From Chelydra serpentina (Eukaryota; Chordata; Testudines; Chelydridae), in NCBI GenBank assembly GCA_037349315.1, contig JBAIAC010000133.1, positions 1,550,001 to 1,614,000 on the forward strand: 64,000 nucleotides of DNA. Direction: 5' to 3'. The position numbers and the translations under genes are program-made. A model generated the notes under the pieces. The model had not been told where the DNA came from. It worked only from the letters and a program-made list of their open reading frames with translations, and made no database searches. Positions within the stretch are counted from its first letter, which is position 1. Each line of letters begins with the position of its first letter. This document shows positions 47,027 through 58,984 of the stretch, piece after piece.

Positions 47027-48451
47027 CTATTTGGTGAACTTGGTGCCGTGCTCCTGCTGGCGGATGAGGCAGGCGATGGGGCTGGCGATGCCGCCGATCA
47101 GGGTCCAGTACTCGTCGAAGCAGATCCGCCCGTCCTTGTTCTCATCCAGGTCGCAGATCAGCTTGTCTGCCGCGCGCTTGTTCCCGGTGTCCTGGGAAGA
47201 GAGCGCGGAGCCGTTCGAACGCCAGGAGGGGCTGGGGAGCCCGGGGGGGGCCTGGCGTCTCGGTGAGCCACTGCCGGGGCACCCCCACCTCCCATGGGGC
47301 AGGGAGCTCAGCACGGGAGCGGGGCGGGGGGCACCGAGGTCCCTCCTCAGGCTGCCAGCAAGGAGGCTGGTTGGGGACAGCGTGAGGTAGTGTTGGGCTC
47401 ACACTCACACACTAGGGTTCCCCGTGGCATGGCAGGGTGCTACCCGTGGGCTCACACTCACACACTAGGGTTCCCCGTGGCATGGCCGGGTGCTGCCCGT
47501 GGGCTCACACTCACACACTAGGGTTCCCCGTGGCATGGCCAGGTGCTGCCCATGGGTTCACACTCACACACTAGGGTTCCCCGTGGCAGGGCCGGGCGCT
47601 GCCCATGGGTTCACACTCACACACTAGGGTTCCCCGTGGCAGGGCCGGGCGCTGCCCGTGGGCTCACACTCGCACACTAGGGTTCCCCGTGGCAGGGCCG
47701 GGCGCTGCCCGTGGGCTCACACTTGCACACTAGGGTTCCCCGTGGCAGGGCCGGGCGCTACCCATGAGTTCACACTCACACACTAGGGTTCCCCGTGGCA
47801 CGGCTGGGCGCTGCCCGTGGGCTCACACTCACACACTAGGGTTCCCCATGGCAGGGCCGGGTGCTGCCCGTGAGCTCACACTTGCACACTAGGGTTCCCC
47901 GTGGCAGGGCCGGGCGCTGCCCGTGGGCTCACACTTGCACACTAGGGTTCCCCGTGGCACAGCTGGGCGCTGCCCGTGGGCTCACACTCACACACTAGGG
48001 TTCCCCGTGGCGTGGCCGGGCGCTACCCGTGAGTTCACACTCACACGCTAGGGTTCCCTGTGGCATGGCCAGGTGCTGCCCGTGGGCTCACACTCACACA
48101 CTAGGGTTCCCCGTGGCGTGGCCGGGCGCTACCCGTGAGTTCACACTCACACACTAGGGTTCCCCGTGGCAGGGCCGGGCGCTGCCCGTGGGCTCACACT
48201 CACACACTAGGGTTCCCCATGGCAGGGCCGGGTGCTGCCCGTGAGCTCACACTCGCACACCAGCGTCCCCCCGGTCTCACCGTCAGCATGTGGTTGAGCT
48301 CCTGGCTCAGCATCTTGCGGAAATCCTTCTTGCTGATGCGCCTGGGTTTCTTGCAGCAGCCGCTGGCGTATTTGTCAAAGTTCTTCACCAGCACGTTGAG
48401 GGCCCATTCCAGCTCCGTCGAGTTGGTCGTCATCTCTGTTGCCGCCGCCAT
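47027..48451 (-). CDS. S100A16: S100A16, coding exons 2 and 3
   Basis: Broadly expressed S100 protein; in mammals it binds one calcium per subunit, through the C-hand, and promotes adipogenesis. Exon 2 codes 48451-48281 (57 codons, donor GTGAGA); exon 3 codes 47191-47027 after CTTCCCAG and ends in TAG; 111 residues. QELNHML at the exon 2 end, DTGNKRAADKLI at the exon 3 start and FDEYWTLIGGI are diagnostic. The C-hand loop, residues 73-84 (D-E-N-K-D-G-R-I-C-F-D-E), is intact. The N-hand is degenerate and carries Cys-Cys-Lys-Lys-Pro-Arg-Arg. The protein is eight residues longer than the human one, mostly at the N-terminus; a second in-frame ATG at 48433 is an alternative start. Confidence 0.95.
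47398..48262. repeat. 53-bp minisatellite filling S100A16 intron 2
   Basis: About 16 copies of a 53-bp unit containing 'ctcacactcacacactaggg' and 'ttccccgtggcagggccggg', with starts spaced exactly 53 bases where checked. The array takes up most of the roughly 1.1-kb intron and ends about 20 bases short of the exon 2 donor. Confidence 0.97.
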
Positions 48452-48462
48452 CTGCGCTGTAA

Positions 48463-48585
48463 TAGGGTGACCAGATAGCAACTGTGAAAATACGGGATGG
48501 GGGCGGGGGGTAATAGGCGCCTGTATAAGAAAAAGTCCCCAAAAACTGGACTGTCCCTTTAAAAACAGGACATCCGGTCACCCTA
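48463..48585. mobile_element. hAT MITE abutting S100A16 exon 2
   Basis: Same family as 38708: ends TAGGGTGACCAGAT and CCGGTCACCCTA, 123 bp. Its edge lies six bases from the nearest acceptor AG and 12 bases from the S100A16 ATG. No clean 8-bp duplication remains. Confidence 0.88.
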
Positions 48586-48588
48586 GTG

Positions 48589-49438
48589 CAGGCCTACACA
48601 ACTCGTAAAGCGGCGAGGGCCATATTACTCCAAAGAAAACAGCTGAGGGCCGAACTCCCCCGGCCCCGCGGAAACCGCCCCCCAGCACCGCCCGCCCCGT
48701 GGAAACAACCCCTCCTTCCCCAGCGCTGGGGTGTGGAAGCCTGTAGAGGAGGAAAGAAACAGCGCGCATAGGGTGACCACATCACAGCAGTAAAATAGGA
48801 CCAGCCCCTTCTCGCTCGGCCCCACCATCACACCCCGCTTCACCTCCCCCCAGGGGTCACTATATTACTGCACACAACAGTCAGTCAAGGCAGTTGTGGA
48901 TAAATCTCTGCATTATGCAATTTTGTATAACGTTTATATGACTTTCTATTGAAGCTTGGTAATATGTTATAGCGGGCCCCTAAGGTAGTATAATTAAGGT
49001 AAAAGAAAAATGTCTTTTTGCTAGAAGTAGAATAAGATCTTCCCCCCACTTTGTATTCAATTGCCCTGTTGAATGAATGAGGTGTGAATGAGGAGGGGGT
49101 GGAAGTCAGGCACCTCCAGACAGCTGCAACCCTTGGAGAGGGGATGGGAACCAGACCAAGGACAATCAAACTTGTCAAGTGGGCTGACTAGAGAAGAGCA
49201 GACATACTGACGGCCTCGGGGGTTAGAAGCAAGCACCTTCCTTTGGGAACACCCTCTTTGCAGCATTGGGACAACCCCCAGCCCAGAGACAAGCAGCAAA
49301 AAGGACCAACGGACACAGTCCCAGAATTTGGGCCGCACTGTGAGCCCACCTACTCCCCCCCCCCCCCTCCACCGCGGGCCGCACAGTGAGCCCACGCGGG
49401 CCGCATGCGGCCCCCGGGCCGTATGTTGTGCAGGCCTG
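48589..49438. mobile_element. 850-bp non-autonomous hAT element
   Basis: Ends CAGGCCTACACAAC and GTTGTGCAGGCCTG are inverted with one mismatch. The 8-mer CCCTAGTG flanks both sides (48581-48588 and 49439-49446). It landed on the outer edge of the MITE at 48463-48585. No transposase frame was seen. A further 'agggtgaccacatcacagca' segment near 48772 suggests a nested piece. Confidence 0.92.
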
Positions 49439-49726
49439 CCCTAGTGTAACTGTAACGGATCCCATGCCTGAGCAGGGCAGCGGGGGGGCTCATTGTCCCA
49501 GCACCGGTGCAGCCGGGCGTTAGCACCAGTCCACGCTGCCTGGTGGGCACCGGTCACCTGCTGGGAAAGGCCGGGTGCCGCAGACCCTGGCAGTGACCCC
49601 AGTTCTATGGAGCAATGAACGCAGGGCTCTCATTTCCGGGGGGTCCCCGTAAGAGTTCACCTGCTGGTCTGGGCCATCTCTGATCTCGGTTCATCCTGGC
49701 CCATCCCTGGTCAATATCCCCCTGAA

Positions 49727-49792
49727 TACGGCCCGTAGTATAACCTGCCTGCAGCTCTCAGTGCTGCAGGGCTCGTTATACTACGGGCCGTA
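49727..49792. repeat. 66-bp palindrome with perfect 18-bp arms
   Basis: The arms TACGGCCCGTAGTATAAC (49727-49744) and its exact reverse complement (49775-49792) flank a 30-base centre that can itself pair (CTGCAG with CTGCAG). Confidence 0.95.
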
Positions 49793-49799
49793 AGCAGGA

Positions 49800-52705
49800 T
49801 GTGTGCACAGGAACTGTGCCAAGCACGCCTGGCAGTAGGAGCTGGTCCCCTTGAAGCAGGACAAGCCCAGTGTGTGACCTGGTCGTTACAGGTGGAATAC
49901 GGACCCGGGTATTCGGAAGGGGGTGCAGGGCTGGACTGTACAGACGTTAGTGGGGAGGCTGCTGGAAGCGCTGGTGAGGAGAGATTGGGGGACATGGGAG
50001 ACGCTCGGAGGGAGCAGGGGATGGAAGGCACCGAGCCAGGTGGAGGTTTGACGGGGAGAATGGGGCAGGGAGAAGGAAGCAGAGAAGCCGGGTCCAAGCA
50101 GCAGGAGAAAGTGCAGGCCCCCAAGGTCCTGCTGCTGCTCCCAGTGAAACCCCAGTAAATCCGGTGTCGGGGCTGCGGCTCGGCACGGGAGCAGAGCCTC
50201 TCTCGGGCCACTGCCTTTCTCTCCCTCTGCGCCACCCGGCAGATGCAGCCACTGCGGCTAGATGGCTCAAACGGGAGCAACAAGAGGGGTTCCTTTCACC
50301 CCCGCACCGTCCCCATGCCTCATCTCCGTCCAGCCCCATGGCGGGAGCTAGCATGCGAGCCATGCCCCGACCCAGGGGGCAGCAAGAGCAGAGGGGGCTT
50401 GTCCCCTTTCCCAGCAAGTCTGGTTCTCCTTAACAAGAGAGATCCCAGCCCGACAGCCCCCCCACCCCAGTGGCTGCTCTCTCCCGGGGAGCGCCGTACA
50501 GTTCCCGCGCCTTGATCTCTTCACCCTGGAGCAACAATGCAGCACCCTGGGGCTCAGGCAAAGGGGAAAGGGACAAGACGGGGCACGTCCGGGCGTCGGG
50601 CCTGGAGGGTCATTTCCATGGTGCCGAGCACAAAGACACACCCAGGGAGAAACGGAGTCGGGGGCGGATCCAGCCTGGGAACTTGGCAACAAGGCTGGGC
50701 CGACAACAGGGCCCCGAGCGAGCTGCTGGGGAAGGAGCCAGCATCCAGGGGTGAGATCTCTGCTGACAACGCTTGCGAGTTTATCGCGAGTCACCCAATA
50801 GTCGACGTTTCCTTTCAAGTCCCAGCTCCTGGAGTCAGGGGAAGATGCGTTAGCAGGCGTGTCGTGTGCATAGTCCCGCTCTGTTTGGCACTGGGCGCTG
50901 CGTCCAGTTTGGGGCATCGAGCCTTAAGAACGATGGGGAGAAACTGGAGAGAGTCCAGAGGAGAGCAGCAGAAAGGAGCCGAGGTTGAGAAAACCTGATC
51001 CCTGGGGAACGGTTAGAAAACCTAGACCCGTTTAGTCTTGAGAAAAGCAGACGGAGGGGAACCGGAGAGCAGCCTGCAAATCTGTTACGGGCCCTTAGAG
51101 ACAGGGCGGCCATCAATGGTTCTCCGTGTCCTAAAGGCTCCGACACTGGAAAATGAAGGGGAAAAAAACCCAAATGTTGGAGGGCGGGATTTTAATCTTA
51201 GAATTTTTAAGCCAATCTCATGGTTTGGGATGTTTCCGGTTGGCAGGACGGGGGAATTCTCCAGCCTGGGTTACGCGGGAGCTCAGGCTGGATTTTATTA
51301 ACCGTCCCTTTGGGGTTTAGCATTCGATGCCGGGATCCGTGACTGGGGTTCTCTGGCCGGGGTCGTGCAGGTCACAACGGGATAATCAAATGCTCCCTTC
51401 TGGCCTTACCATTGCGAAGGAATCGATGAACTCCCCCGTGCTACGGCGCCTCCTCAGGCTGCGATGGGAACAACACCCTGACCCCTTTGGCGTGAATGTA
51501 CAGCTCCCAACCCCGGCAGCTGTCTGGCTCCTCCCTTTGCCTGCCACTCCCGCCTCCTCTCCCCCCGGGTCCTGCCTCCTCCTAGCTACAGACGATAACA
51601 ATAATTACCCGGCTGGCGTAACCTGCTGCCCGGCGCTCACCTGAAAGGAATGAGGCTGGTTCCCAGTGGAGCAGAGAAGGTGGAGAAGATGCAATGGGCT
51701 GTAATTACCCGCCGGTCCTTGTCTTGCCACACCGCCCTGGCGGGCGTCCCACCGGAGATGCTTCATGCCAAAACCCTCCCGGCTGGAACCCCCAGCCCAG
51801 CCCAGCCCGGCAGCCTGGCACGGGGCAGGGCAGGGAATGAGGCAACCTGCTTGCCCGGGGGAAGAGGGAGCCGCCCGGGGAACTGCAGCCCTGGCACGGC
51901 CCCATTGCGGCCAGCGGCGCCGTCCGTGCGTGTGCAGGGCGAGGGGCGGAAGGCCACCGGAGACCCAGCTCCTCTCTGGACACGGGCTCACCAAGCGGGA
52001 GCAGATCATCCAGGCAGGGGGGAAGCTCGCTCTGGCCCTCGCTAGGCCGCGCTGGTTTGTCCTGCTCTGCAGGGGGGGGGGGGGGGGGTTGCACTGGCCA
52101 GGCAGCGTGGCCTCTAGCCTGTCCCCACGGTACCAACGCCTTCGGCAGGACGCAGAGTCTAGTGCGGAAGGTTCTTTACCTGCTGCGGCCAGGGGGCTCT
52201 CAGCTAGTCCTTCCGCCTGCAGCCGAGCCGGCGCCTGCAAAACCCCAGCCTCAAATCGGCTCCCTCGGCAGGGGAAGACGAGCGCCCCGGGTAGAGAGCG
52301 CTGCTCTGCCCCGCTCCAGACAGGCAGGGCTTGCAGCGCGGCGTCCGCATCCAGCACAGGATGTGCGGGACGGGAAGTGCATCCCATTGTTCGCTTTCCT
52401 CTTTCCTGCGCGCTCAGGGGCTGGCCTGCTCCGGCTAAGCGCACCGCCCGCTCGCTAGGCAGCGCACCGCCCAGGCAAAGGGGCGTGTGGCCATCTCACG
52501 CTGAGACCTGCCGATTGACCCCCGCTGAGGACCTGCCCCTAGCGTCCTAGCCCACCCCTCACCACGGTCACTCCATTGGCTTCAGTGGGTTCGGCGAGAG
52601 CAGGGCCCAGCTCGGACGAATTGGGCACAGGAAGGCGGCTAGTCCATTGCCTCTTCCCTGCCGGCACAAGGTCGCCACACCCAGCACTGCCTCCCCCCGG
52701 CTTCG
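49800..52705. other. S100A16 5' region, no further gene recognised
   Basis: A degraded CR1-like fragment occupies about 50880-51070 ('aactggagagagtccagagg', 'tttagtcttgagaaaagcag') and a repeat tail lies near 51380-51410. A G run is at 52071-52088. Confidence 0.4.
51641..51700 (-). promoter_or_regulatory. S100A16: Weak candidate for S100A16 exon 1 donor
   Basis: The minus strand reads TTTCAG then GTGAGCGC with the last exon base at 51641. The donor is good, but no TATA box was seen and other first exons cannot be excluded. Confidence 0.25.
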
Positions 52706-52710
52706 CCCTG

Positions 52711-52894
52711 GTCATAGAATCATAGAATCTCAGGGTTGGAAGGGACCTTAGGAGGTCATCTAGTCCAACCCCCTGCTCAAAGCAGGGCCAATCCCCAATT
52801 TTTGCCCCAGATCCCCAAATGGCCCCCTCAGGGATTGAACTCACAACCCTGGGTTTAGCAGGCCAATGCTCAAACCACTGAGCTGTCCCTCCCC
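52711..52894 (-). mobile_element. tRNA-type SINE with CR1-like tail
   Basis: Reverse copy of the 27495 family from 'tcatagaatcatagaatctc' to 'ccactgagctgtccctcccc'. Confidence 0.85.
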
Positions 52895-52899
52895 ATGCC

Positions 52900-55800
52900 C
52901 CATGCGATGCACTGGGCGAATCCGCCCTAGGCCCTGGGCCTCGCCACTGCGACGCGTCTCCAGATGAAGCGCTTGGTGTCTCCCTTTGCTCTGTTGCACA
53001 AGTACCAGCTCCGGCCTGCTCCTGCCCGTTACGTCCACTCAGAGCCCCCAGGGGAGCTCCCGGTGAGGAAGGAAGGGCCGGGGCCGGAGCCGCGGAGCCA
53101 AAGCCTGTACTACGGGGGCCATGGTGCACCAACACCCGGCCACCCCCTGACGGGTGACAGCCAGGCCGGGGTAGGAAGCTGTGAGGTCAGCCCCACACCC
53201 ACCAGGACAGGGCATGGGGACAGATGCCCAGGTCTGGGCTCGGGGTCGGCTTTCTCTCTGGGGCAAAGCTTGGAGGATCACACGCCAGCAGTGTTACGAC
53301 TCCCTCCGGTGCTGGCCGTGCTGCTGCATCCGCCAGAAGCTGGGAACGGGCGGCAGGGGATGGATCACTTGCTGCTCACTTGGTCTGTTCATTCCCTCTG
53401 CGGCACCTGGCACTGGCCGCTGTCGGCAGACCGGATACTGGGCTGGATGGACCCTTGGTCTGACCCAGTCTGGCCTTTCTTGTGTTCTTATTCACCTCCT
53501 GTTCGTTTCTTTCACTGTTGGCAGCTGTCCCTTGCTTGGGCTCAGATCTCGTCTTCTTCTCTGTTTGCACCAAACACCTGGGGCCAGACCCTGCACTGGT
53601 GTAAACCAGCATCCTTCCATGGATGTCAAAGACCTGTAGCGCCCTGGCTGAAGTCAAGGGAGGTATGCCGATTTACACCAGCAGTCCAACTGGCCCCTGA
53701 TCTTTTATCTTCTGCCGGTCCGTCTCGAGTCCCTAGCACCTTGCTCTCGGTTTCCACAGCTCTGGTCACTCCTTCGAAGTCTCCAGTTGTCCTGAGCTGG
53801 CTTGGTGGCTTTCCAGTCATCTGGTGCCCATCCAGTCCGGGGAGTCTCTTTCAGGAGGAGCGTGATGAGGTTTGGGCCGACGCTGTCTCCGTCTCTCCAG
53901 ATCTGAAGCTACCCGCCAAGGTCCCAGCTGCGAGAAGCGCCCTTCGTTGGGCTCCTCCTGGCAATGGTTTGATGCGCCTACGTGGTGGAGCTGTTCCAGA
54001 TTAAGCCAGTTGGGCGGGCCGGCCCTCTGCCGAACCACCAGGCCTGTCCAGAGCCTTCTGGGACCCCTGAAGCAACCAGCGCTCACTTGCTGGAAGCAGG
54101 GCTTTGGGGTCATTCCCAAACGCTGCCCTGCCTTGTGGGATGGAGGGAGGCGGGATGAAGTGAGCTGAATTCGGGGCTCGGTTGAGCTTCACACCAGCCC
54201 TGTCCTTGGGCAGGAATCACCGAAGCGGGAAGGTGGCCAGCTCTGTGCCGTGACGTACCATCTGCCGCAGCCAACCGAGAGCACTGGTGTCGGCTGCCTG
54301 CTAGTGTCCAGAGCAGGAGAGCCCGCTCCTCCTCACCCCATCCTGCCCCCCATGGACTCTCCTCTCCCTCCCGTTCCTGCTTCTTGTTCTTCGGTCCAGC
54401 TAGCAGCACTGCCGTTGGGGGCTCGGCGTGTGACTCGTTGCTTCCTCGGTTGAGAGCTGCGTAGGCCGGGCACAGCAGACCCCGGACTGATGGGGCTGGA
54501 CGTATCAAAGGCTTTGTCCCCCACCCAGCTGCCCAGCCCCCAATCGCCTCCTTACGCCAGTCTGAATTAGGCCCCCTGTTCGCCAGTCTTACCCAGTAGG
54601 CAGAGCACCTGGGCAGAGACGTCCCGCTGCCACATGGATGGGGGCGTGGGGGAGCTGAGGACTCTGGGCCCCTTGGCACAGCACAGGGGACCCGAGCTGG
54701 GTTTCTGAACCCGCCCGTTTGGGGAGGCGTGGGGGCACCGGCCGGTGCCAGGAGAGCCGTGTTAGCTGGCGAGGGGCGGGGGCAAGCAGCGAGGGTGCAC
54801 GGACGCCGACAGGACGCGGAGAGGTTCATGCTTCTGTGTGAATTCTGCAGGCGGCGTTGGCGGGAAGCAGATCAGATAAGCAAGCCGGGACCTGCCGTTC
54901 CCCAGGGGAAGGCGGCCGGTTTCCCAACACCCCTCGTCTCGCCCTCGCCCTCCCGTGCCCGCCTCCCTCTGGCGCCGCGCCTCTTTTCCTCCCGCTCTCT
55001 CTCTCTTTCGCAGGCCGCTCTGCGAGCGTCCAGGACCCAGCCCGCTACAGCGCCGCATCCGCTCACGCCAGGGCCGCGTTGGCACAAACCTCAGCCCCCC
55101 CAATGTCCCCGGTGTCGAGGGACGGGTCTGGATTGGGTCCCAGGGTTCCCTGCGTCCCACCCCCAGTCGTACTGACGGACCCCAGAACCAAAGGGGCGTG
55201 AGGCTGAGGCACAGAGAAGGGGTCGCTGATTGGGGCACGGAGAATAGGAGGAACTGAGATGCCACGAAGCCTGAGGCCCCTGCAATGGAAGGGAAGCGAC
55301 GGGGGAGAGAGACCCAGGTGACCCTGCTCATGGCACCCTGCCTCTGGCCCATAGTGGGCCTCCCCTCCCTCTCTCGCTGCCTCTCACCCCACCTTCCCTT
55401 CCAGCGGGGCAGTGTGGGGCTGGGAGCGAAGCCCCTCCTGGTTTTCACACAGAAGGACTGTGCCCTCAGGGGCGAGTCACAGTGTCTCCATGGCCTGGTC
55501 TGTAACTTGGGGAGAAGCCAATGAATTCCCCGGGCTCTGGCCGGGCTCGTGAGCTAAGGACGGTAAAGCACTTTTGCGTTCTCACGCGCTGTCACGGCCA
55601 CGGGATGATTGTTCGTTTTCATGCAGGCTCCCCCATCACGGCACATTTCTGGCTTGTGATCATGAAGATAAATAGTGACTAAGGAGAAGCTCTCGCTTCA
55701 CATTCTGCCTCCCCAGCCGTCATCTCATTGATCTATCGTCTTCCCAACGGCCTGTCTGTCTATCCTCAGACACACCCGTCTCTCTATCGCTCCATCCCAC

Positions 55801-55985
55801 CCTCAGCACCGGGGGGTCTCAGCCCCAGCATCCGTACCCCCCTTCCCGCTTTCTGCCTCTCCCCTTTACTCCTTCCTTCTCTCTCTGCCCCATTCCTCTT
55901 CTCCGACGTCTCCTCTTCCCCGCTGCTTCAGAGCAGGGCCCGCTCCTGTTCCCTCGGGTGCACCCACAGACACCTGGGCCGAGGG
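52900..55985. other. Intergenic between S100A16 and S100A14, first part
   Basis: Contains a dispersed repeat fragment at about 53430-53490 ('tgggctggatggacccttgg') and another at about 53585-53700 ('ggggccagaccctgcactgg' with an inverted partner). No exon was recognised despite long open frames in GC-rich DNA. Confidence 0.4.
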
Positions 55986-55996
55986 ATCGGGCTGGC

Positions 55997-56613
55997 CAGG
56001 GCCGGCTCTAGCTTTTTTGCTGCCCTAGGCAAAAAAGCCTCCCGCCGCCCCCCCCCTCCCCCCGCGCCGAGCACGGCCGGGGGGAGAGCCCAGCCGCGGC
56101 CCCGCTCTCCCCGGCGGCCGGAGCACCGGGGGCAGGGCCGCGAGCCCGGCTGCGGTCCCGCTCTCCCCAGCCGGCCGGAGCGCCGTGGGGAGGGCGGCGA
56201 GCCCGGACGCGGCCCCGCTCTCCCCAGCCGGGGCGATGCCGCTCCCCACTGCCCCGGCCGGCGGAGAGGGTGGCATTCCTGCTGCCCCGGCCGGAGCGCC
56301 GGGGGGAGGGCGGCGAGCCCGGACGCGGCCCCGCTCTCCCCAGCCGGGGCGATGCCGCTCCCCACTGCCCCAGCCGGCGGAGAGGGTGGCATTCCTGCTG
56401 CCCCGGCCGGGGCGCCGGCGGGGAGCAGGGCTCACCCGGGGCTCCGCTGCTCAAGCCGGGGAGGGGAGTGGGGCTCACCCGCGGCCCTGCCCGGGAAGCG
56501 TGGGGGGGTTTTTTTGGTTTTTTTTTTAATTAAAAAAAAAACCTCAGCGCCGCCCCCCTCCAGGTGCCGCCACAAGCACATGCTTGGTCGGCTGGTGCCT
56601 GGAGCCGGCCCTG
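55997..56613. mobile_element. 617-bp non-autonomous hAT element with internal duplication
   Basis: Ends CAGGGCCGGCTCTAG and CTGGAGCCGGCCCTG are inverted, flanked by a perfect 8-bp duplication GGGCTGGC (55989-55996 and 56614-56621). Inside, a 117-bp GC-rich segment is tandemly duplicated (from about 56176 and 56293). No transposase. Confidence 0.93.
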
Positions 56614-56624
56614 GGGCTGGCGGC

Positions 56625-58785
56625 CCGCAGGCTAGCGCTCCAGGACCAGCTGTGCACGCCAGGCTCTGAACTTGTGGCCCCGGCTGGCGCTCGGCCTCTG
56701 AGCCGCAGCCGCCGCTCCAAAGCGCTGGTTCAAGTCGGAGCTCGAACCCGAGTCCCGCTTGCCCGTGTAGACGTGCCCGTCGAGCCCTGCGGCTGTCGAC
56801 AGGACGATTCGCTGCTGGGCCTTTCATCGGGAAACAGGGCCAGAGCCCCGGCCTGCTTACTTGTCATGCCTGCGGTCTCCCCTCCCTCGTGCAGGGAGCT
56901 GTCTGCCAAGATCGGAGCTCGCTGTGGGTCTGGCGCTCCCCTTCCGCCTGCTCCCGGATTTGCAGAGCAGGCAGCCTGAAGAATGTGCCTCCCACGCCTG
57001 CTCTATTCTGCGCGCATCTCGCGAGGCCTCGTCTTGGCTTTTAAAGAGACACCGCCCCATTTGCCAGAGGCTGACATTCCTGGGGTGTTTCCAGCCTGGC
57101 TTTGGGGCTCGCCTCGGAAACGGCTTCAGGAATTCAACCGATTGCAAAACACAGGCCTGACAGTCTGAGCAACGCGAGCTCCTGCCCACGGGTGACGCAC
57201 AGTATCGCTCACGTGAGGCCCGGAAAGCCTGGTCTAGACCCAGGGGTTGCACCAGCGTATCTTTCCTTGTGTGAACGGGGGCTACCAAGTGGCCAGACGC
57301 ATTTCTCCCATCAGCGGCTCCCTGGCCCTAGATGGACGGATGCAACCCATGCAGCTTGACCTGGTGGCAAGGCAGACATGTCCCACTGGAGCAAACAGCC
57401 CCATAGGGCATCAGTGGCTGTGGAAGAGAAGACAAGGGCCAACTGTTGTTAAGTCAACGGCAAATTTCTGTTCACCTCAATTCAGGAAGCAAGAGACACT
57501 TCCCTGGGGCTGCCCATTGGCCTGCTACTCTGGGCCCTGGCCATGACCGGTGCTTGGCACTCCGGAGGAAAGCAAGGAAATCCCATCGTTAGAAAGGGTG
57601 CGTCAGAATCCGATCCCAGTAACAGAGGGGTGAATCGGGGTAACACCACTGGCTACAGCAGAGCTAGGGCCAGATTCTCGGCCCAGTTACACCAATGTAA
57701 ACTTGAGGCAACGCCATCCAACTCAGGGGCGTTGCGCGTCAAATTCACCCCTGTGAAATGGGAGCAACTCAGTTCACAACAGTGGAATCCCTCTGAATTT
57801 GCACCGGTGTCACTGAACTCAGAATGGGGCCCTGTGGTTTTAGGACTAAACCGGCCCCAGGCAAAGCCCTGCTCCCCTTGAACTGGCTAAGCCAGACAAA
57901 CCATGATTATGGGCTTTTTCAGTGCTGGCCATTAGGCAGTTTACAAATCAAAGACTTTGGGTGCATTTGAGTGCCTCTTGGCCTCTTCGCCGGCCCCCGC
58001 ACTCACGGACTTGCCTCTGTAATTAACTGCATTTAGCAGATTGTGTCCCTTTGCGCGTCTGCTTTAGAAACGCCATGGATGAGACGCAGAGGTTAGATGG
58101 GTAAATTTTTTCTGAGATGCACATTTGTGGGTACAAACTGGGCCACCTGGGTAAAAATACCGGGCTATTAACCTGGGGAAAAACAGGTTTTGTGAGCGCA
58201 ACATCTTGCCAGATTTTTGTGTGTGACATACATTTTAAAGGAACAAAAGCTCATCCTCTGAATGTGCCATCCCATTCATGCAATCTCCCACAGAAGGGTG
58301 GAAATCCTGTCCTGATCCCTCCGGGCAAGCAGTTCACGCCCTGAATCATGAGGTTTCATTAATCCTCTGTCGTTGGCAGTGTCATCACTGCATCCAGCCC
58401 TTTATTTTAAAAGCCCGCCCGGGGTGGGTGTGCTCAGAGTAGCTGCATGTGCAATAAAATTCCTAGCCAGCTGGTTGTCCATTGAGAGAACTTTTCTCCC
58501 CGCTGACCCAATCCACTCGCATCAGCTGGAAGGGTCAAAACCGGCTTTGGATTCTCCTCAGTGGCCGCTGACGTGAAGTGACGTCGGTGAGGCTCCGGGG
58601 GGGGGCTGCCTGCGTGGAGCAGTTTGCAGAGCTGGGTTCTTGGGGCGCCCAAATAAAGCCACCAAGGGCCAGATGTTCAAGTGCTCAGCGCCCAAAGTTC
58701 TCTGCCCTTGGGCCCTGATGCATCTGGGCCTGGGACCCCAACCTGCACCCAACTCTGAGCCACCTGCTAGGCCCCGCCACCACTC
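56625..58785. other. Intergenic between S100A16 and S100A14, second part
   Basis: A partly palindromic dispersed repeat lies at about 57665-57840 ('gggccagattctcggcccag' to 'caccggtgtcactgaactca'). The rest looks unique, with no exon recognised. Confidence 0.4.
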
Positions 58786-58792
58786 CAGCTGA

Positions 58793-58978
58793 AGGGGGGA
58801 GGGATAGCTCAGTGGTTTGAGCACTGGCCTGCTAAACCCAGGGTTGTGAGTTCAATCCTTGAGGGGGCCTTTTAGGGATCTGGGGCAAAAATTGGGGCTT
58901 GGTCCTGCTTTGAGCAGGGGGTTGGACTAGATGACCTCCTAAGGTCCCTTCCAACCCTGATATTCTATGACTATGAAG
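58793..58978 (+). mobile_element. tRNA-type SINE with CR1-like tail
   Basis: Best-preserved copy of the family: head 'gggatagctcagtggtttga', B box, and tail 'ggttggactagatgacctcc' to 'gatattctatgactatga'. Preceded, like the 27495 copy, by 'agctgaagggggg'. Confidence 0.88.
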
Positions 58979-58984
58979 TCAAGG

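Noticed and set aside
48455..48588. 8-bp target duplication for the MITE beside S100A16
   Set aside because: Flanking bases do not match even after removing the younger 850-bp insertion, so none is claimed.
52964..54004. Open frame of 346 codons on the plus strand
   Set aside because: It runs through dispersed repeats, with no recognisable domain or promoter.
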